Below, in pieces: positions 48,088-56,067 of a stretch of 64,000 nt of DNA (the stretch's first letter is position 1; each line of letters opens with the position of its first letter). Position numbers and translations under genes: made by a program. The stretch is taken from the NCBI GenBank assembly GCA_031271905.1, contig JAISUT010000016.1, forward strand, positions 28,083-92,082, given 5' to 3'. Origin of the DNA: Acidobacteriota bacterium. Its GTDB lineage: Bacteria; Acidobacteriota; UBA6911. Below the pieces are notes generated by a model. The model had not been told where the DNA came from. It did not search any database and saw nothing but the letters and a program-made list of their open reading frames with translations.

Positions 48088-48852
48088 TCAACCCGCCGGC
48101 CGCATGGAGACGCGGCTCCTGAACAGGGCGACCTCCCCCGGCGTCAACGGACGCAACCGCCCCACTTGCATGCCGTCGAGCGCGCACGGCCCGATGCGCG
48201 TGCGCACCAGCTTGAGCGTCTTCAGCCCCACCGCCTCCAGCAACCGCCGCACCTCCCGGTTCTTCCCCTCGGTCAGGACGATCTCCAACCAACTGTACTT
48301 CCCCCTGTCCTCCACGCGCCGGACGGAACACGGCCTGGCCCAGTCGCCCCTCTTCAATTCGACCCCGCGCCCCATCCGCTCGACCAGCTCGTCGGGGACG
48401 AGCATGTTCGCCTTGACCAGGTAGGTCTTGGGGACGCCTGATTCGGGGCTGGCGACATGGTCGGCGAAGTCGGTGTCGTTCGTCAACAGGAGCAGGCCGG
48501 AGGTGTCTTTGTCGAGCCGCCCCACGGGCGCGACCCAAGGCAGCTTCCGCCCCAAGACCCCCAACTCGCCCAGGCAGTCGTAGACGGTCCTGCGCCCGCC
48601 AGGGTCGCCGTGGCTGGTTATGACCCCTTTGGGCTTGTAGAATAGGAAATAGCATTTTCGCACGGGGCGCAACCGCTCCCCGTCCAGATGCACCGGGTCG
48701 CGCGAGACGTCCACCCAAGTCCCGGGATCCTTCACGACCCGCCCGTTGACCTTGACCCTGCCGGAGCGGATCGCCTCCCGCGCCTCGCTCCGCGACGCCA
48801 GCCCGAATCGCGAGAGCGTCCGGTCGAGCGTCATCTCCTTTTTAGATCTCAT
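48088..48852 (-). CDS. RsuA/RluB-family pseudouridine synthase
   Basis: Isomerises a uridine in ribosomal RNA. About 254 residues from the ATG at 48852. An N-terminal S4 RNA-binding domain (TLSRFGLASRSEAREAIRSGRVKVNGRVV) is followed by the catalytic domain with the nucleophilic Asp in GRLDKDTSGLLLLTND and the later EGKNREVRRLLEAVGL. This matches RluB/RsuA; the exact target uridine cannot be told. It is divergent from the EamA transporter gene. Confidence 0.93.
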   Translation of the reverse strand: MRSKKEMTLDRTLSRFGLASRSEAREAIRSGRVKVNGRVVKDPGTWVDVSRDPVHLDGERLRPVRKCYFLFYKPKGVITSHGDPGGRRTVYDCLGELGVLGRKLPWVAPVGRLDKDTSGLLLLTNDTDFADHVASPESGVPKTYLVKANMLVPDELVERMGRGVELKRGDWARPCSVRRVEDRGKYSWLEIVLTEGKNREVRRLLEAVGLKTLKLVRTRIGPCALDGMQVGRLRPLTPGEVALFRSRVSMRPAG

Positions 48853-48975
48853 AACTCCGCCACCATGACCGGGGACATTATGCGCCAATTTGCGCCGGGG
48901 CGGAACGGGGCGTCGGGATTTTCCCGCCCCGCGCCGTGCTACAATTCCCCGTCTCATGTCCAGGAGGATGCCGTC

Positions 48976-49845
48976 GTGCCATATCTCGTCCTAGTCTCGC
49001 TCGTCTGGGGCCTTTCCTTCGTCATCATCAAGGGGGCGCTGACCCCCCTCGATTCCAATTTCGTATCGCTGGTGCGGATGGTGCTGTCGCTGCTCGTGTT
49101 CCTCCCCTTCCTCCGCCCCTCCGGGGTGCGGCTTCCCGACCGGCTGCGCCTGGCGGCGATCGGCGGCGTCCAGTTCGGGCTGATGTATGTCGCATACGTC
49201 GCCTGCTTCCGTCACATCCCGGCGCACGTGGTGGCGCTTCTGACCACCACGACCCCCATCTTCGTCACGCTGTTCCACGACCTGCTGAACCGCGAGTTCC
49301 ATGCGAAGCCCCTCTTGGCGGCGGCGCTCGCCGTGGCGGGGGGCGTGGTCATCAAACTCCCCGAGGACGCCCTCCATTCGGGGCTGGTCGGCGTCGCGCT
49401 GTTGCAGCTCTCCAACGTCGCCTTCGCCTGGGGGCAGGTCGCCTACAAGAGGTTTATGGACGCGAGGCCGGGGTTGCGCGACCGCGACGTGTTCGGCATC
49501 CTCTACGGAGGCGCGGTCGTCGTCACCGCAGCCTTTTTCCTGGCGGGTGCGCTGCGTCCCGGCGCCACCCCGCCCGCCGTCAGCCCGACGCAATGGCTGG
49601 CGCTCGCCTACCTGGGCTTCGTCGCCTCGGGGATATGCTTCTTCCTTTGGAACCTGGGGGGCAGGAAGGTCGGCGCGGGGACGCTCGCCGTCATGAACAA
49701 CCTGAAGATACCCGTCGGCGTCCTCGCCGGGCTGGTGTTCCTGAAGGAGGCGACGGACTATCGGAGGCTCGTCGCGGGATGCCTGCTCTTTGGCGCCGCC
49801 CTGTGGGTGAACAGCCGCGTCAAAAGCGCGAAGCGCCCCGCTTGA
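48976..49845 (+). CDS. EamA/DMT-superfamily transporter
   Basis: 289-residue inner-membrane protein with ten predicted helices in two EamA repeats: the first begins LVLVSLVWGLSFVIIKGAL, the second near GVALLQLSNVAFAWGQVAYKRFM. The start is a GTG at 48976 with a perfect AGGAGG 8 nt upstream. Substrates in this superfamily are amino acids, nucleotide sugars or other metabolites, and none can be assigned here. It stands alone on the plus strand between minus-strand genes. Confidence 0.92.
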   Translation: MPYLVLVSLVWGLSFVIIKGALTPLDSNFVSLVRMVLSLLVFLPFLRPSGVRLPDRLRLAAIGGVQFGLMYVAYVACFRHIPAHVVALLTTTTPIFVTLFHDLLNREFHAKPLLAAALAVAGGVVIKLPEDALHSGLVGVALLQLSNVAFAWGQVAYKRFMDARPGLRDRDVFGILYGGAVVVTAAFFLAGALRPGATPPAVSPTQWLALAYLGFVASGICFFLWNLGGRKVGAGTLAVMNNLKIPVGVLAGLVFLKEATDYRRLVAGCLLFGAALWVNSRVKSAKRPA

Positions 49846-49883
49846 AGCGCACCGGCCGGCGACAGGCGTGGCGGGAGGGCGCG

Positions 49884-50759
49884 TCAGACCTCCAACGGAC
49901 AGGGGATTCGCCTCCGCCTCTCGTAACGCACCACCTCCGTGTAGCCGGACTCGGCGGCCAGCCGCCGCGCCCGCGCGAAGTCGCGCGCCACATGGTCGGC
50001 ATGGTGAGCGTCGGCGTTGATGAGCAGGGGGATGCCGCGGAGGCGCGCCTCCTTGACATAGGACGGCGCGGGGTACGCCTCCTGCACCGCCTTGTGCCAG
50101 CCGGAGGTGTTGATCTCGATGGCGACGTCGGCGGCGGCGATGGCGTCGAGCGCCGCCAGCGCGTCCGCCGTCAGATCGACGCCGGGGTAGTATTTGAACT
50201 TCTTGGGCAGGTCGAAGTGCCCGATGAAGTCGAAACAGCCCGACCGCGCGGCGGAGGCGACGCGCCGCCAATAGATCCGCCACGCCTGGTCGCGCCTCTC
50301 GGGGGAGAGCCTCTCCCACTCCCCGGCGTTCAGGTCGAGGCAGAACTCCTCGCTCCCGCCGCCAGCCACCCCGCCGGGGGAGGCGTCGATGTCGACGAAA
50401 TGCACCGAGCCGATGACGAAGTCGAACGGGTAGGGGCGCAGGAGCTCCATCGACTCCTCCAGCGTCTCCGGGAAGTAATCCACCTCCACGCCGAGTCGGA
50501 TGGCGAGGGCGTCCGCCCCTCCCCCCGCCTTCCCGACCGCATCGGCGGCGCGCAACACCTCGTCCACATAGGCGCCCAACGCCTCCGCCCGGACAGACCA
50601 AGGGAACGACCGTCCGTCCGGGGCGATGGCGAAGTGATCCGCGACGCCGAGCTCGGTCACCCCGGCGCGGCGCGCCCCTTCGACCAACGCCGCGACCGTA
50701 GACTCGCCGTCGCTCCAGGTCGTGTGGTTGTGGTAGCTGGTCAGCATCTCCAAGGTCAC
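49884..50759 (-). CDS. PHP-domain phosphoesterase, histidinol-phosphatase-like
   Basis: About 291 residues. PHP metal-binding motifs: SYHNHTTWSDG at the N-terminus, GVADHFAI, LGVEVDYF, FVIGSVHFVD, GHFDLPKKF, INADAHHADHVA. The arrangement matches HisJ-type histidinol phosphatases. A GTG at 50759 overlaps the stop of the ROK kinase gene (GTGA), so translation is likely coupled; an ATG at 50747 is an alternative. Pairing with a sugar kinase hints that the true substrate could be another phosphate ester. Confidence 0.88.
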   Translation of the reverse strand: MTLEMLTSYHNHTTWSDGESTVAALVEGARRAGVTELGVADHFAIAPDGRSFPWSVRAEALGAYVDEVLRAADAVGKAGGGADALAIRLGVEVDYFPETLEESMELLRPYPFDFVIGSVHFVDIDASPGGVAGGGSEEFCLDLNAGEWERLSPERRDQAWRIYWRRVASAARSGCFDFIGHFDLPKKFKYYPGVDLTADALAALDAIAAADVAIEINTSGWHKAVQEAYPAPSYVKEARLRGIPLLINADAHHADHVARDFARARRLAAESGYTEVVRYERRRRIPCPLEV

Positions 50760-51736
50760 CGGGCTGTGTCGAGTTCGTTCCAGATCAGCGCGCCCGCCCC
50801 CAAGATGGCGACGTTCCCCTCGGGAAGCGCCGAGGCCAGCACCTTTACCTTGTTGCGGAAGACCGGGAAGACGTGTTTCTCCAGCGCGCGCCGCGTCGGT
50901 TCCAGGATCAGGTCGCCCGCCGCCGCCATGCCGCCGCAGACGATGACGGCCTCCGGGCTCAGGAGGGCGACGGCGTCGGAGAGCTTCAACCCAAGCGCGT
51001 CGCCGCACGCCTCAAACGCCGCCTTGGCGAGCGCGTCGCCGCCGAGGGCGGCCTCGGAGACCTTGGCGGCGGTGAGCTGTTCGTAACATATGCCGCGCAA
51101 CCCGCTCGGCGTCGTGGTCGTGCAGATGAGCTCCTGCACCGTGCGGCAGAGCCCCGTGGCGGAGCAATAGGTCTCAAGGCAGCCGCGCCGCCCGCAAGCG
51201 CACTCCCGCCCGTCGGGATCGACGACCGTATGCCCGAGCTCCCCGGCGAAGCCGTCCGCGCCGTAGACCATCTTCCCGCCCGCCACGATGCCGCTGCCGA
51301 GGCCGGTGCCGAGCGTGATGGAGATGAAGTCCCGCATCCCCTTGGCTGCGCCGAAGAGCATCTCGCCGAGCGCCGCCGCGTTGGCGTCGTTGGTGACGGC
51401 GACCGGGACGGCGTAATATTTGCCGAGCTCGGCGCGGACATCGACGTAGTCCCAACCCAGGTTCGGCGAACACTCGATGGTGGCTTTGTAGTAGTTGCCG
51501 TTGGCGACGCCGACGCCGATGCCGATGACCTCATGCCCCGGCGGCAAGCCCGTGCGCAACGCCTCGGCGGCTTCATGGAGCCGTTTGAAGAAAACCGCCG
51601 GCGCCTGCTTGGCGCCGGTGGAGACCGACGCCCCGCTCGCCAGGCAATTCCCCTCGTGATCCACATATCCCATCTTGGCGGTGGTGCCGCCGATGTCCAC
51701 CCCCAACGCCACCTGTTTCCGATTTTCGCCACCCAT
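50756..51736 (-). CDS. ROK-family sugar kinase
   Basis: 326 residues. Actin-like ATP-binding kinase of the glucokinase/ROK family. It has phosphate motif LGVDIGGTTAKMGYV, sugar-site VTNDANAAALGEM, ISITLGTGLGSGIV, the zinc-binding ECACGRRGCLETYCS, and an adenosine motif IVCGGMAAAGDLI. The segment GELGHTVVDPDG is typical of glucokinases. The ATG has AGGGGAAG upstream. Overlap with the PHP gene marks an operon of two. Confidence 0.92.
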   Translation of the reverse strand: MGGENRKQVALGVDIGGTTAKMGYVDHEGNCLASGASVSTGAKQAPAVFFKRLHEAAEALRTGLPPGHEVIGIGVGVANGNYYKATIECSPNLGWDYVDVRAELGKYYAVPVAVTNDANAAALGEMLFGAAKGMRDFISITLGTGLGSGIVAGGKMVYGADGFAGELGHTVVDPDGRECACGRRGCLETYCSATGLCRTVQELICTTTTPSGLRGICYEQLTAAKVSEAALGGDALAKAAFEACGDALGLKLSDAVALLSPEAVIVCGGMAAAGDLILEPTRRALEKHVFPVFRNKVKVLASALPEGNVAILGAGALIWNELDTAR

Positions 51737-52036
51737 CGTCGCTTCCCCTGCGCCCCCTTGTTCCCCTTATCCAACAGACCGGTCAACAGCGGGAGAATAG
51801 TAACACAGTCGGCGCGAATCGCCCCACTTTCCCTTGCGCCGCCCTGGGCGCCCTGGGTGCCCTGGGCGCAGGCGGAGGCCGCAGGACGCCCGCAGCCGTT
51901 TGCGCCCGCCGCGCCCCTGGATTCACTCCGGACATCGAAGCGTCCAATGAGACATCAAAATCAAATATCGAGACATCCGGGGTGGATTTTTCCTCCGACC
52001 AATGGTATAAATCCCCCGTTTTGGCAGAATGAGAGT
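51737..52036. other. Intergenic region upstream of tRNA-Phe
   Basis: No gene seen. It includes three near-identical 9-10 nt units around CCCTGGGCG at about 51840-51870 and, nearer the tRNA, an AT-richer stretch with TATAAA at 52006-52011, a plausible -10 for the tRNA. Its -35 is not convincing. Confidence 0.4.
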
Positions 52037-52112
<76 letters not shown>

Positions 52113-52463
52113 CCCCACCGTCTAAAGCAATCCAACAAAGTCTAAAACAACCAATAAAATCAAGGGTTTGCCACGTTTCGTCGTCTAAAGCCGTTTAGCG
52201 CGATATACTGCAATCTACCGTTTTTGTTGGTAGAAAAAGCGGGAAGATACCAACATCGGCGGGGCGATACCAACAATTCGATACCAACAATTCGACGGGA
52301 GGCGGTGTTTATGCGGTTGTCGGACGTGGCGGTATTGCGGTACACCCTCCCATACTTGATACAGGCAGGGGATTCGGCGTGATCTTCCAGTGTTTACAGG
52401 GGCGACGGCATGCGCTATGCTCTATTACGATAAATGGTGACAATGCACCGAATTTCGTAATAG
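52113..52463. other. Possible integration scar after tRNA-Phe
   Basis: 351 nt with lower GC content than its surroundings. It contains direct repeats of GATACCAACA (three units between about 52240 and 52290). A short frame at 52311-52382 starts ATGCGGTTGTCGGACGTG, reading MRLSDVAV before a stop; this resembles the N-terminus of phage/P4-type tyrosine integrases that insert at tRNAs. It is too short to call a gene. Confidence 0.35.
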
Positions 52464-53729
52464 ATGGGGCGCGAACGCATGGAGATCAAACGGGACGGCT
52501 ACCTGGGCAAGCTGACAGGCAAGGAGAAGAACGGGCTCATCAAGGTCGTCACCGGCGTCCGTCGTTGTGGGAAGTCCTATTTGCTGTTCAATTTGTTCCA
52601 CGACCATCTGGTCGCGAACGGCGTGGACGAATCCCATATCATCGAAGTCGCGCTGGACGACCGGACGAACAAAGAGCTGCGCGACCCGGACAACATGCTG
52701 AAATACGTAAAGGAGCGGATAAAAGACAAGCAGACGTATTACGTAATCCTTGACGAAGTGCAGTTGCTAGGCGAGTTCGAAGACGTGTTGAACAGCTTCC
52801 TCCACATCCGAAACGCGGATGTGTATGTCACCGGCAGCAATTCCAAGTTCCTTTCCTCCGACGTCGTCACCGAGTTCCGCGGCCGCGGGGACGAGATCCG
52901 CGTCTACCCCCTGAGCTTTCGCGAGTACACCTCCGTCTACGACGGGACGGTCGAAGAAGCCTGGGACGACTACTTCAATTACGGCGGCTTGCCGCTGGTT
53001 CTTTCCAGAAGGACGCCGGAGGAGAAAGTGGAATACCTGCAAACCCTGTTCCAGAAGGTCTACCTGTCCGACATCGTCGACCGGCACAAAATCAGGAACA
53101 GGGACGAGCTGGACGAGCTGGTGGATGTCCTGTCGTCCGCCGTCGGTTCGCTCACCAACCCGTCGAAACTCGCGCGCACTTTCAAGAGCGTCAAGAACAA
53201 GGTGATCAGCGATAAAACCCTCAACGCCTATATCGGCTATCTGACAGACGCTTTTTTAATCAGCAAGGCCGTCCGCTTCGACATCAAGGGGAAAAAATAC
53301 ATCGGCTCGCCCGCCAAGTATTATTTCGAGGATGTGGGGCTTCGCAACGCGAGGCTGAACTTCCGGCAGACAGAGGAAAACCACATCATGGAGAATATCG
53401 TGTACAACGAGTTGCGTATCCGCGGCTACCATGTGGACGTGGGCGTGGTGCAACACTACGAGGCAAGCGGCGGGAAACGGGGCAAAATCCAGACCGAAGT
53501 CGATTTCGTCGCCACCAAAGGGAGCCGGAAATACTATTTGCAATCCGTTTTCGCCATGGGGAACCCCGACAAGGTGCGGCAGGAGGAACGCCCCTTGGCC
53601 AGCATCGGCGATTCCTTCAAGAAAATCATCGTCGTGCGGGAAAACATCAAAGCGAGAAGGAACGAAGACGGCATCATGACGATAGGCGTCAGCCATTTCC
53701 TCCTAGATGAAGACAGCTTGGACTTTTGA
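52464..53729 (+). CDS. AAA ATPase with DUF4143 domain
   Basis: 421 residues (an ATG at 52479 gives 416). An N-terminal AAA_14 ATPase has the P-loop-like VVTGVRRCGKSYLLFNL and Walker B YYVILDEVQLL. The C-terminal DUF4143 region contains YNELRIRGYHVDVG and the nuclease-like IQTEVDFVATKGSRKYYLQSVFA. This family is common, sporadically distributed, and of unknown function; toxin or defence roles have been suggested. GC content and codon use are lower than neighbours and it lies beside tRNA-Phe, which both suggest transfer. Confidence 0.9.
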   Translation: MGRERMEIKRDGYLGKLTGKEKNGLIKVVTGVRRCGKSYLLFNLFHDHLVANGVDESHIIEVALDDRTNKELRDPDNMLKYVKERIKDKQTYYVILDEVQLLGEFEDVLNSFLHIRNADVYVTGSNSKFLSSDVVTEFRGRGDEIRVYPLSFREYTSVYDGTVEEAWDDYFNYGGLPLVLSRRTPEEKVEYLQTLFQKVYLSDIVDRHKIRNRDELDELVDVLSSAVGSLTNPSKLARTFKSVKNKVISDKTLNAYIGYLTDAFLISKAVRFDIKGKKYIGSPAKYYFEDVGLRNARLNFRQTEENHIMENIVYNELRIRGYHVDVGVVQHYEASGGKRGKIQTEVDFVATKGSRKYYLQSVFAMGNPDKVRQEERPLASIGDSFKKIIVVRENIKARRNEDGIMTIGVSHFLLDEDSLDF

Positions 53730-53778
53730 GCCGATGGCGCACAACCCCCTCCCTTCTCTTGCGGCGGCATCAACTCAT

Positions 53779-53836
53779 GGAAACCTCTAAAAAACCCGGA
53801 TACTGCGTTGCGCCTTGGTCGAAAACGCTCATTTAC
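53779..53836 (+). repeat. Dispersed hairpin repeat, copy 11 (right half missing)
   Basis: Starts GGAAACCTCTAAAAAACCCG and keeps GCGTTGCGCCTTGGTCGAAA, then breaks off after ACGCTCATTTA. The right arm is absent. It marks the edge of the AAA/DUF4143 segment. Confidence 0.82.
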
Positions 53837-53898
53837 ACCCGTGTCTGAAAACATTTGCCGTTTCCCAGGCCATACGGCCTAGCGCCGTCTTTCGCAGA

Positions 53899-54072
53899 GG
53901 AACGCCTGCGTTCCGCGAAGGCGGCGGCTCGCCGCCGCACAACCGCGAAGCGGTTGCGTATCAAAGCCCCTATGATTGCGCGGGGCTTTGCAACCGCTTT
54001 GCGGTTGCTGGCGGGGCTTCGCCCCACCCCCTATGACGTTTCTGCACCAAACCGGCGATGCGGCAAAGCCGC
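53899..54072. repeat. Array of seven short hairpins
   Basis: Seven perfect hairpins in under 180 nt: GGAACGC/GCGTTCC (53899-53914), GCGGCGGC/GCCGCCGC (53921-53938), AACCGC-GAA-GCGGTT (53941-53955), CAAAGCCCC/GGGGCTTTG (53962-53990), CAACCGC-TTT-GCGGTTG (53991-54007), GGGGC-TTC-GCCCC (54013-54025), GCGGC-AAA-GCCGC (54060-54072). Four have 3-nt loops. They lie between convergent gene ends. No gene is seen in 53730-54137. Confidence 0.75.
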
Positions 54073-54137
54073 GCCCCGCCCTTTTCCGTGAATCTCCGGA
54101 AGCCATGAGACGGACGCCGGTCAAACGCCCGGCACGG

Positions 54138-55967
54138 CTACCGCCCGGCCTTGGTCAGGGTCGCGCCGCGGACCACCTTGTGCATGAAGGGGCGGGGTGT
54201 TTCGACGTCCTCGGCATGGGCGGTCGAGCCGACGGGGGTCTGGAAGACGATCACGCCGCCAGCGCCGGTGCCCGCCACGATCACCGCCACGTCCCTGGGG
54301 TCGGCGAAAGGCTCCCGGCGCAGCCCCGGCTTGCAGTCTTCGGGCTTGACGCCCAGCACCTTCCCCTCGGCGACCATCGCCCGGAACGCCTTGCGCTCGG
54401 CCTCGCCCATCTTGTCCCAGTCGATCGTGTTCTGGTCGTGCAGCCACCTGACGAAAGACTCCCTCGTGTAGCCGGCGTTGGCCAACTGCCGCGCGAAAGT
54501 CGGATGGATGGCGATCATGTGCCGCATCTCGGAGGCATCCCGCGGCATGCCGAAGAAGCCGAACACCCCCGCGGAATGGGAGAACATGCCCTTCATCTCC
54601 TCCATCCGTTCTTTGAAGCCGGCGTCGCTCAGCGTCTCGGAAGGGCCGCGCGAGATGAAGATCCCCTCGCAGATCGTCACGGTGCTCTCTCCGGACGGGA
54701 AGCCGTTCGAGGCCGCGAACGACTCCCACGGGCTGACCGCCTGGTTTTCAGGGATGACGTAGTTCACATAGGCGACCGGCTGGCCGAGCCCGCCCGGCGA
54801 GGAGTAGACGTCCATGCGCCGCCAGCCGATGTTGATCATGCACATCAGCAGCGCCCGCCCGATGGTGGCGTTGGCGCGATGGCCCGGCGCCAAGTAGCCG
54901 ACGCCGTTGTTCAGCCCGATCTCCTCGACGATCGGCCCGCTGATGAAGGTGATGGGCAGTATCTCGTTGACGATGTGGTACTGGTTGAAGTCTTTGGCGA
55001 TGGCCTCGACCATGGCGATGATGACGGGCAGGTACTCCGGCTTGGCCCCCGCCATGACGGCGCTGATGGCGATTTTCTCCACCGTCGCCCGCCCCTGCTT
55101 GGGGAACAAAAGCCCTATCTCCTTGTCCGGCGGGTACGACGTCCCCGCCAGCATCCTGTCCACCGCCTCGCGCGTCGGCGGGACGACCGGCAGGCCGCAG
55201 GTCATCTGGTTGTCGGCGCAATACTGCTGGAATTTCTCGTTGGCCTCGGCATAGTCGGCGCCGGTGAATTTTTTGGGGGAATAGTCGTATTTGAAGTCCT
55301 CGACCTCCCGCTCTTCCTTGGTGAGCGGGTCGGTGAGCGCCTTGCGGATGTCCTCGAACGCCGCCTCCGCCACCGGCTTCATCAGCTTCAGGTCGGCCTT
55401 GGCGACCAGGAAATCCACCGCGGGCACGGCAAGGACGCGGCAGGTCGGCATGCCGTTGATGTCCGCCAGCAGCTTTTTCGCCCTGATGACGGCGTCCGAG
55501 ACGATGGCGACGCCGGGGCAGCCCCGTTTTTCCAGCCGCGCGCCCGTGTCGTGGCGCGAGCCGGTCTCGGACGCTTTGACCCCCTCGATCCAGGCGTCGC
55601 ACGCCGCCGCGACTTCTGCGGAGTTGTCAGGCGAATTCGGGCCTCCGGCGACGAAATGGACGAACTCCACCTTGGGGTACCGTTGTTTCATCATGGCCTT
55701 GACGGTGTCGAAAAACGCCTCGGAATCCGCGCCGATGGCCAGGATGGCGACCTTCTTCCCGTTCAGGTCCCCGAGGCGCGGCGCGGACAGCCCCTTCCGT
55801 TCGGGAAACGCCAGCTCGCCGTGCGGCTCCAGTATTTCAAGGGTGACGGCGCCTTTCCCCCCGGCACCGGTCGAACAGCCCAAGTTGGCGAGCGTCGCGC
55901 CCGCCACCGCGCCCGCGGACACTTCCTTTATAAAGCCCCTCCTGGTCTTGCCTTCTTTCGAGTCCAT
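54138..55967 (-). CDS. Tat-exported UGSC-like lipoprotein, paralogue 1
   Basis: 609 residues. The Tat signal TRRGFIKE has its twin arginine at residues 9-10 and a lipobox ending LGC (Cys31). The N-terminal domain (to about 200) resembles the UGSC-type (seleno)protein domain: in place of the GVGDUGSC motif it has GVKASETGS at 129-137, so the redox Sec/Cys pair is lost. The larger C-terminal domain has LPVVPPTREAVDRML, ATVEKIAISAVMAGAKPEYLPVI and ANATIGRALLMCMINIG. The tail VVRGATLTKAGR matches paralogue 2. A perfect AGGAGG precedes the ATG. Function unknown; it is last in a cluster with radical SAM and PqqD-like genes. Confidence 0.8.
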   Translation of the reverse strand: MDSKEGKTRRGFIKEVSAGAVAGATLANLGCSTGAGGKGAVTLEILEPHGELAFPERKGLSAPRLGDLNGKKVAILAIGADSEAFFDTVKAMMKQRYPKVEFVHFVAGGPNSPDNSAEVAAACDAWIEGVKASETGSRHDTGARLEKRGCPGVAIVSDAVIRAKKLLADINGMPTCRVLAVPAVDFLVAKADLKLMKPVAEAAFEDIRKALTDPLTKEEREVEDFKYDYSPKKFTGADYAEANEKFQQYCADNQMTCGLPVVPPTREAVDRMLAGTSYPPDKEIGLLFPKQGRATVEKIAISAVMAGAKPEYLPVIIAMVEAIAKDFNQYHIVNEILPITFISGPIVEEIGLNNGVGYLAPGHRANATIGRALLMCMINIGWRRMDVYSSPGGLGQPVAYVNYVIPENQAVSPWESFAASNGFPSGESTVTICEGIFISRGPSETLSDAGFKERMEEMKGMFSHSAGVFGFFGMPRDASEMRHMIAIHPTFARQLANAGYTRESFVRWLHDQNTIDWDKMGEAERKAFRAMVAEGKVLGVKPEDCKPGLRREPFADPRDVAVIVAGTGAGGVIVFQTPVGSTAHAEDVETPRPFMHKVVRGATLTKAGR

Positions 55968-56067
55968 CGTCTCCTCCTGTTTTCTCCTAGGACGCCCATG
56001 ACGGCGCAGAGGGCGTCCCGCAGGGACGCCTTTTCGTAAAAACCCTTTGGCTAAACGCCCGGCGCGG

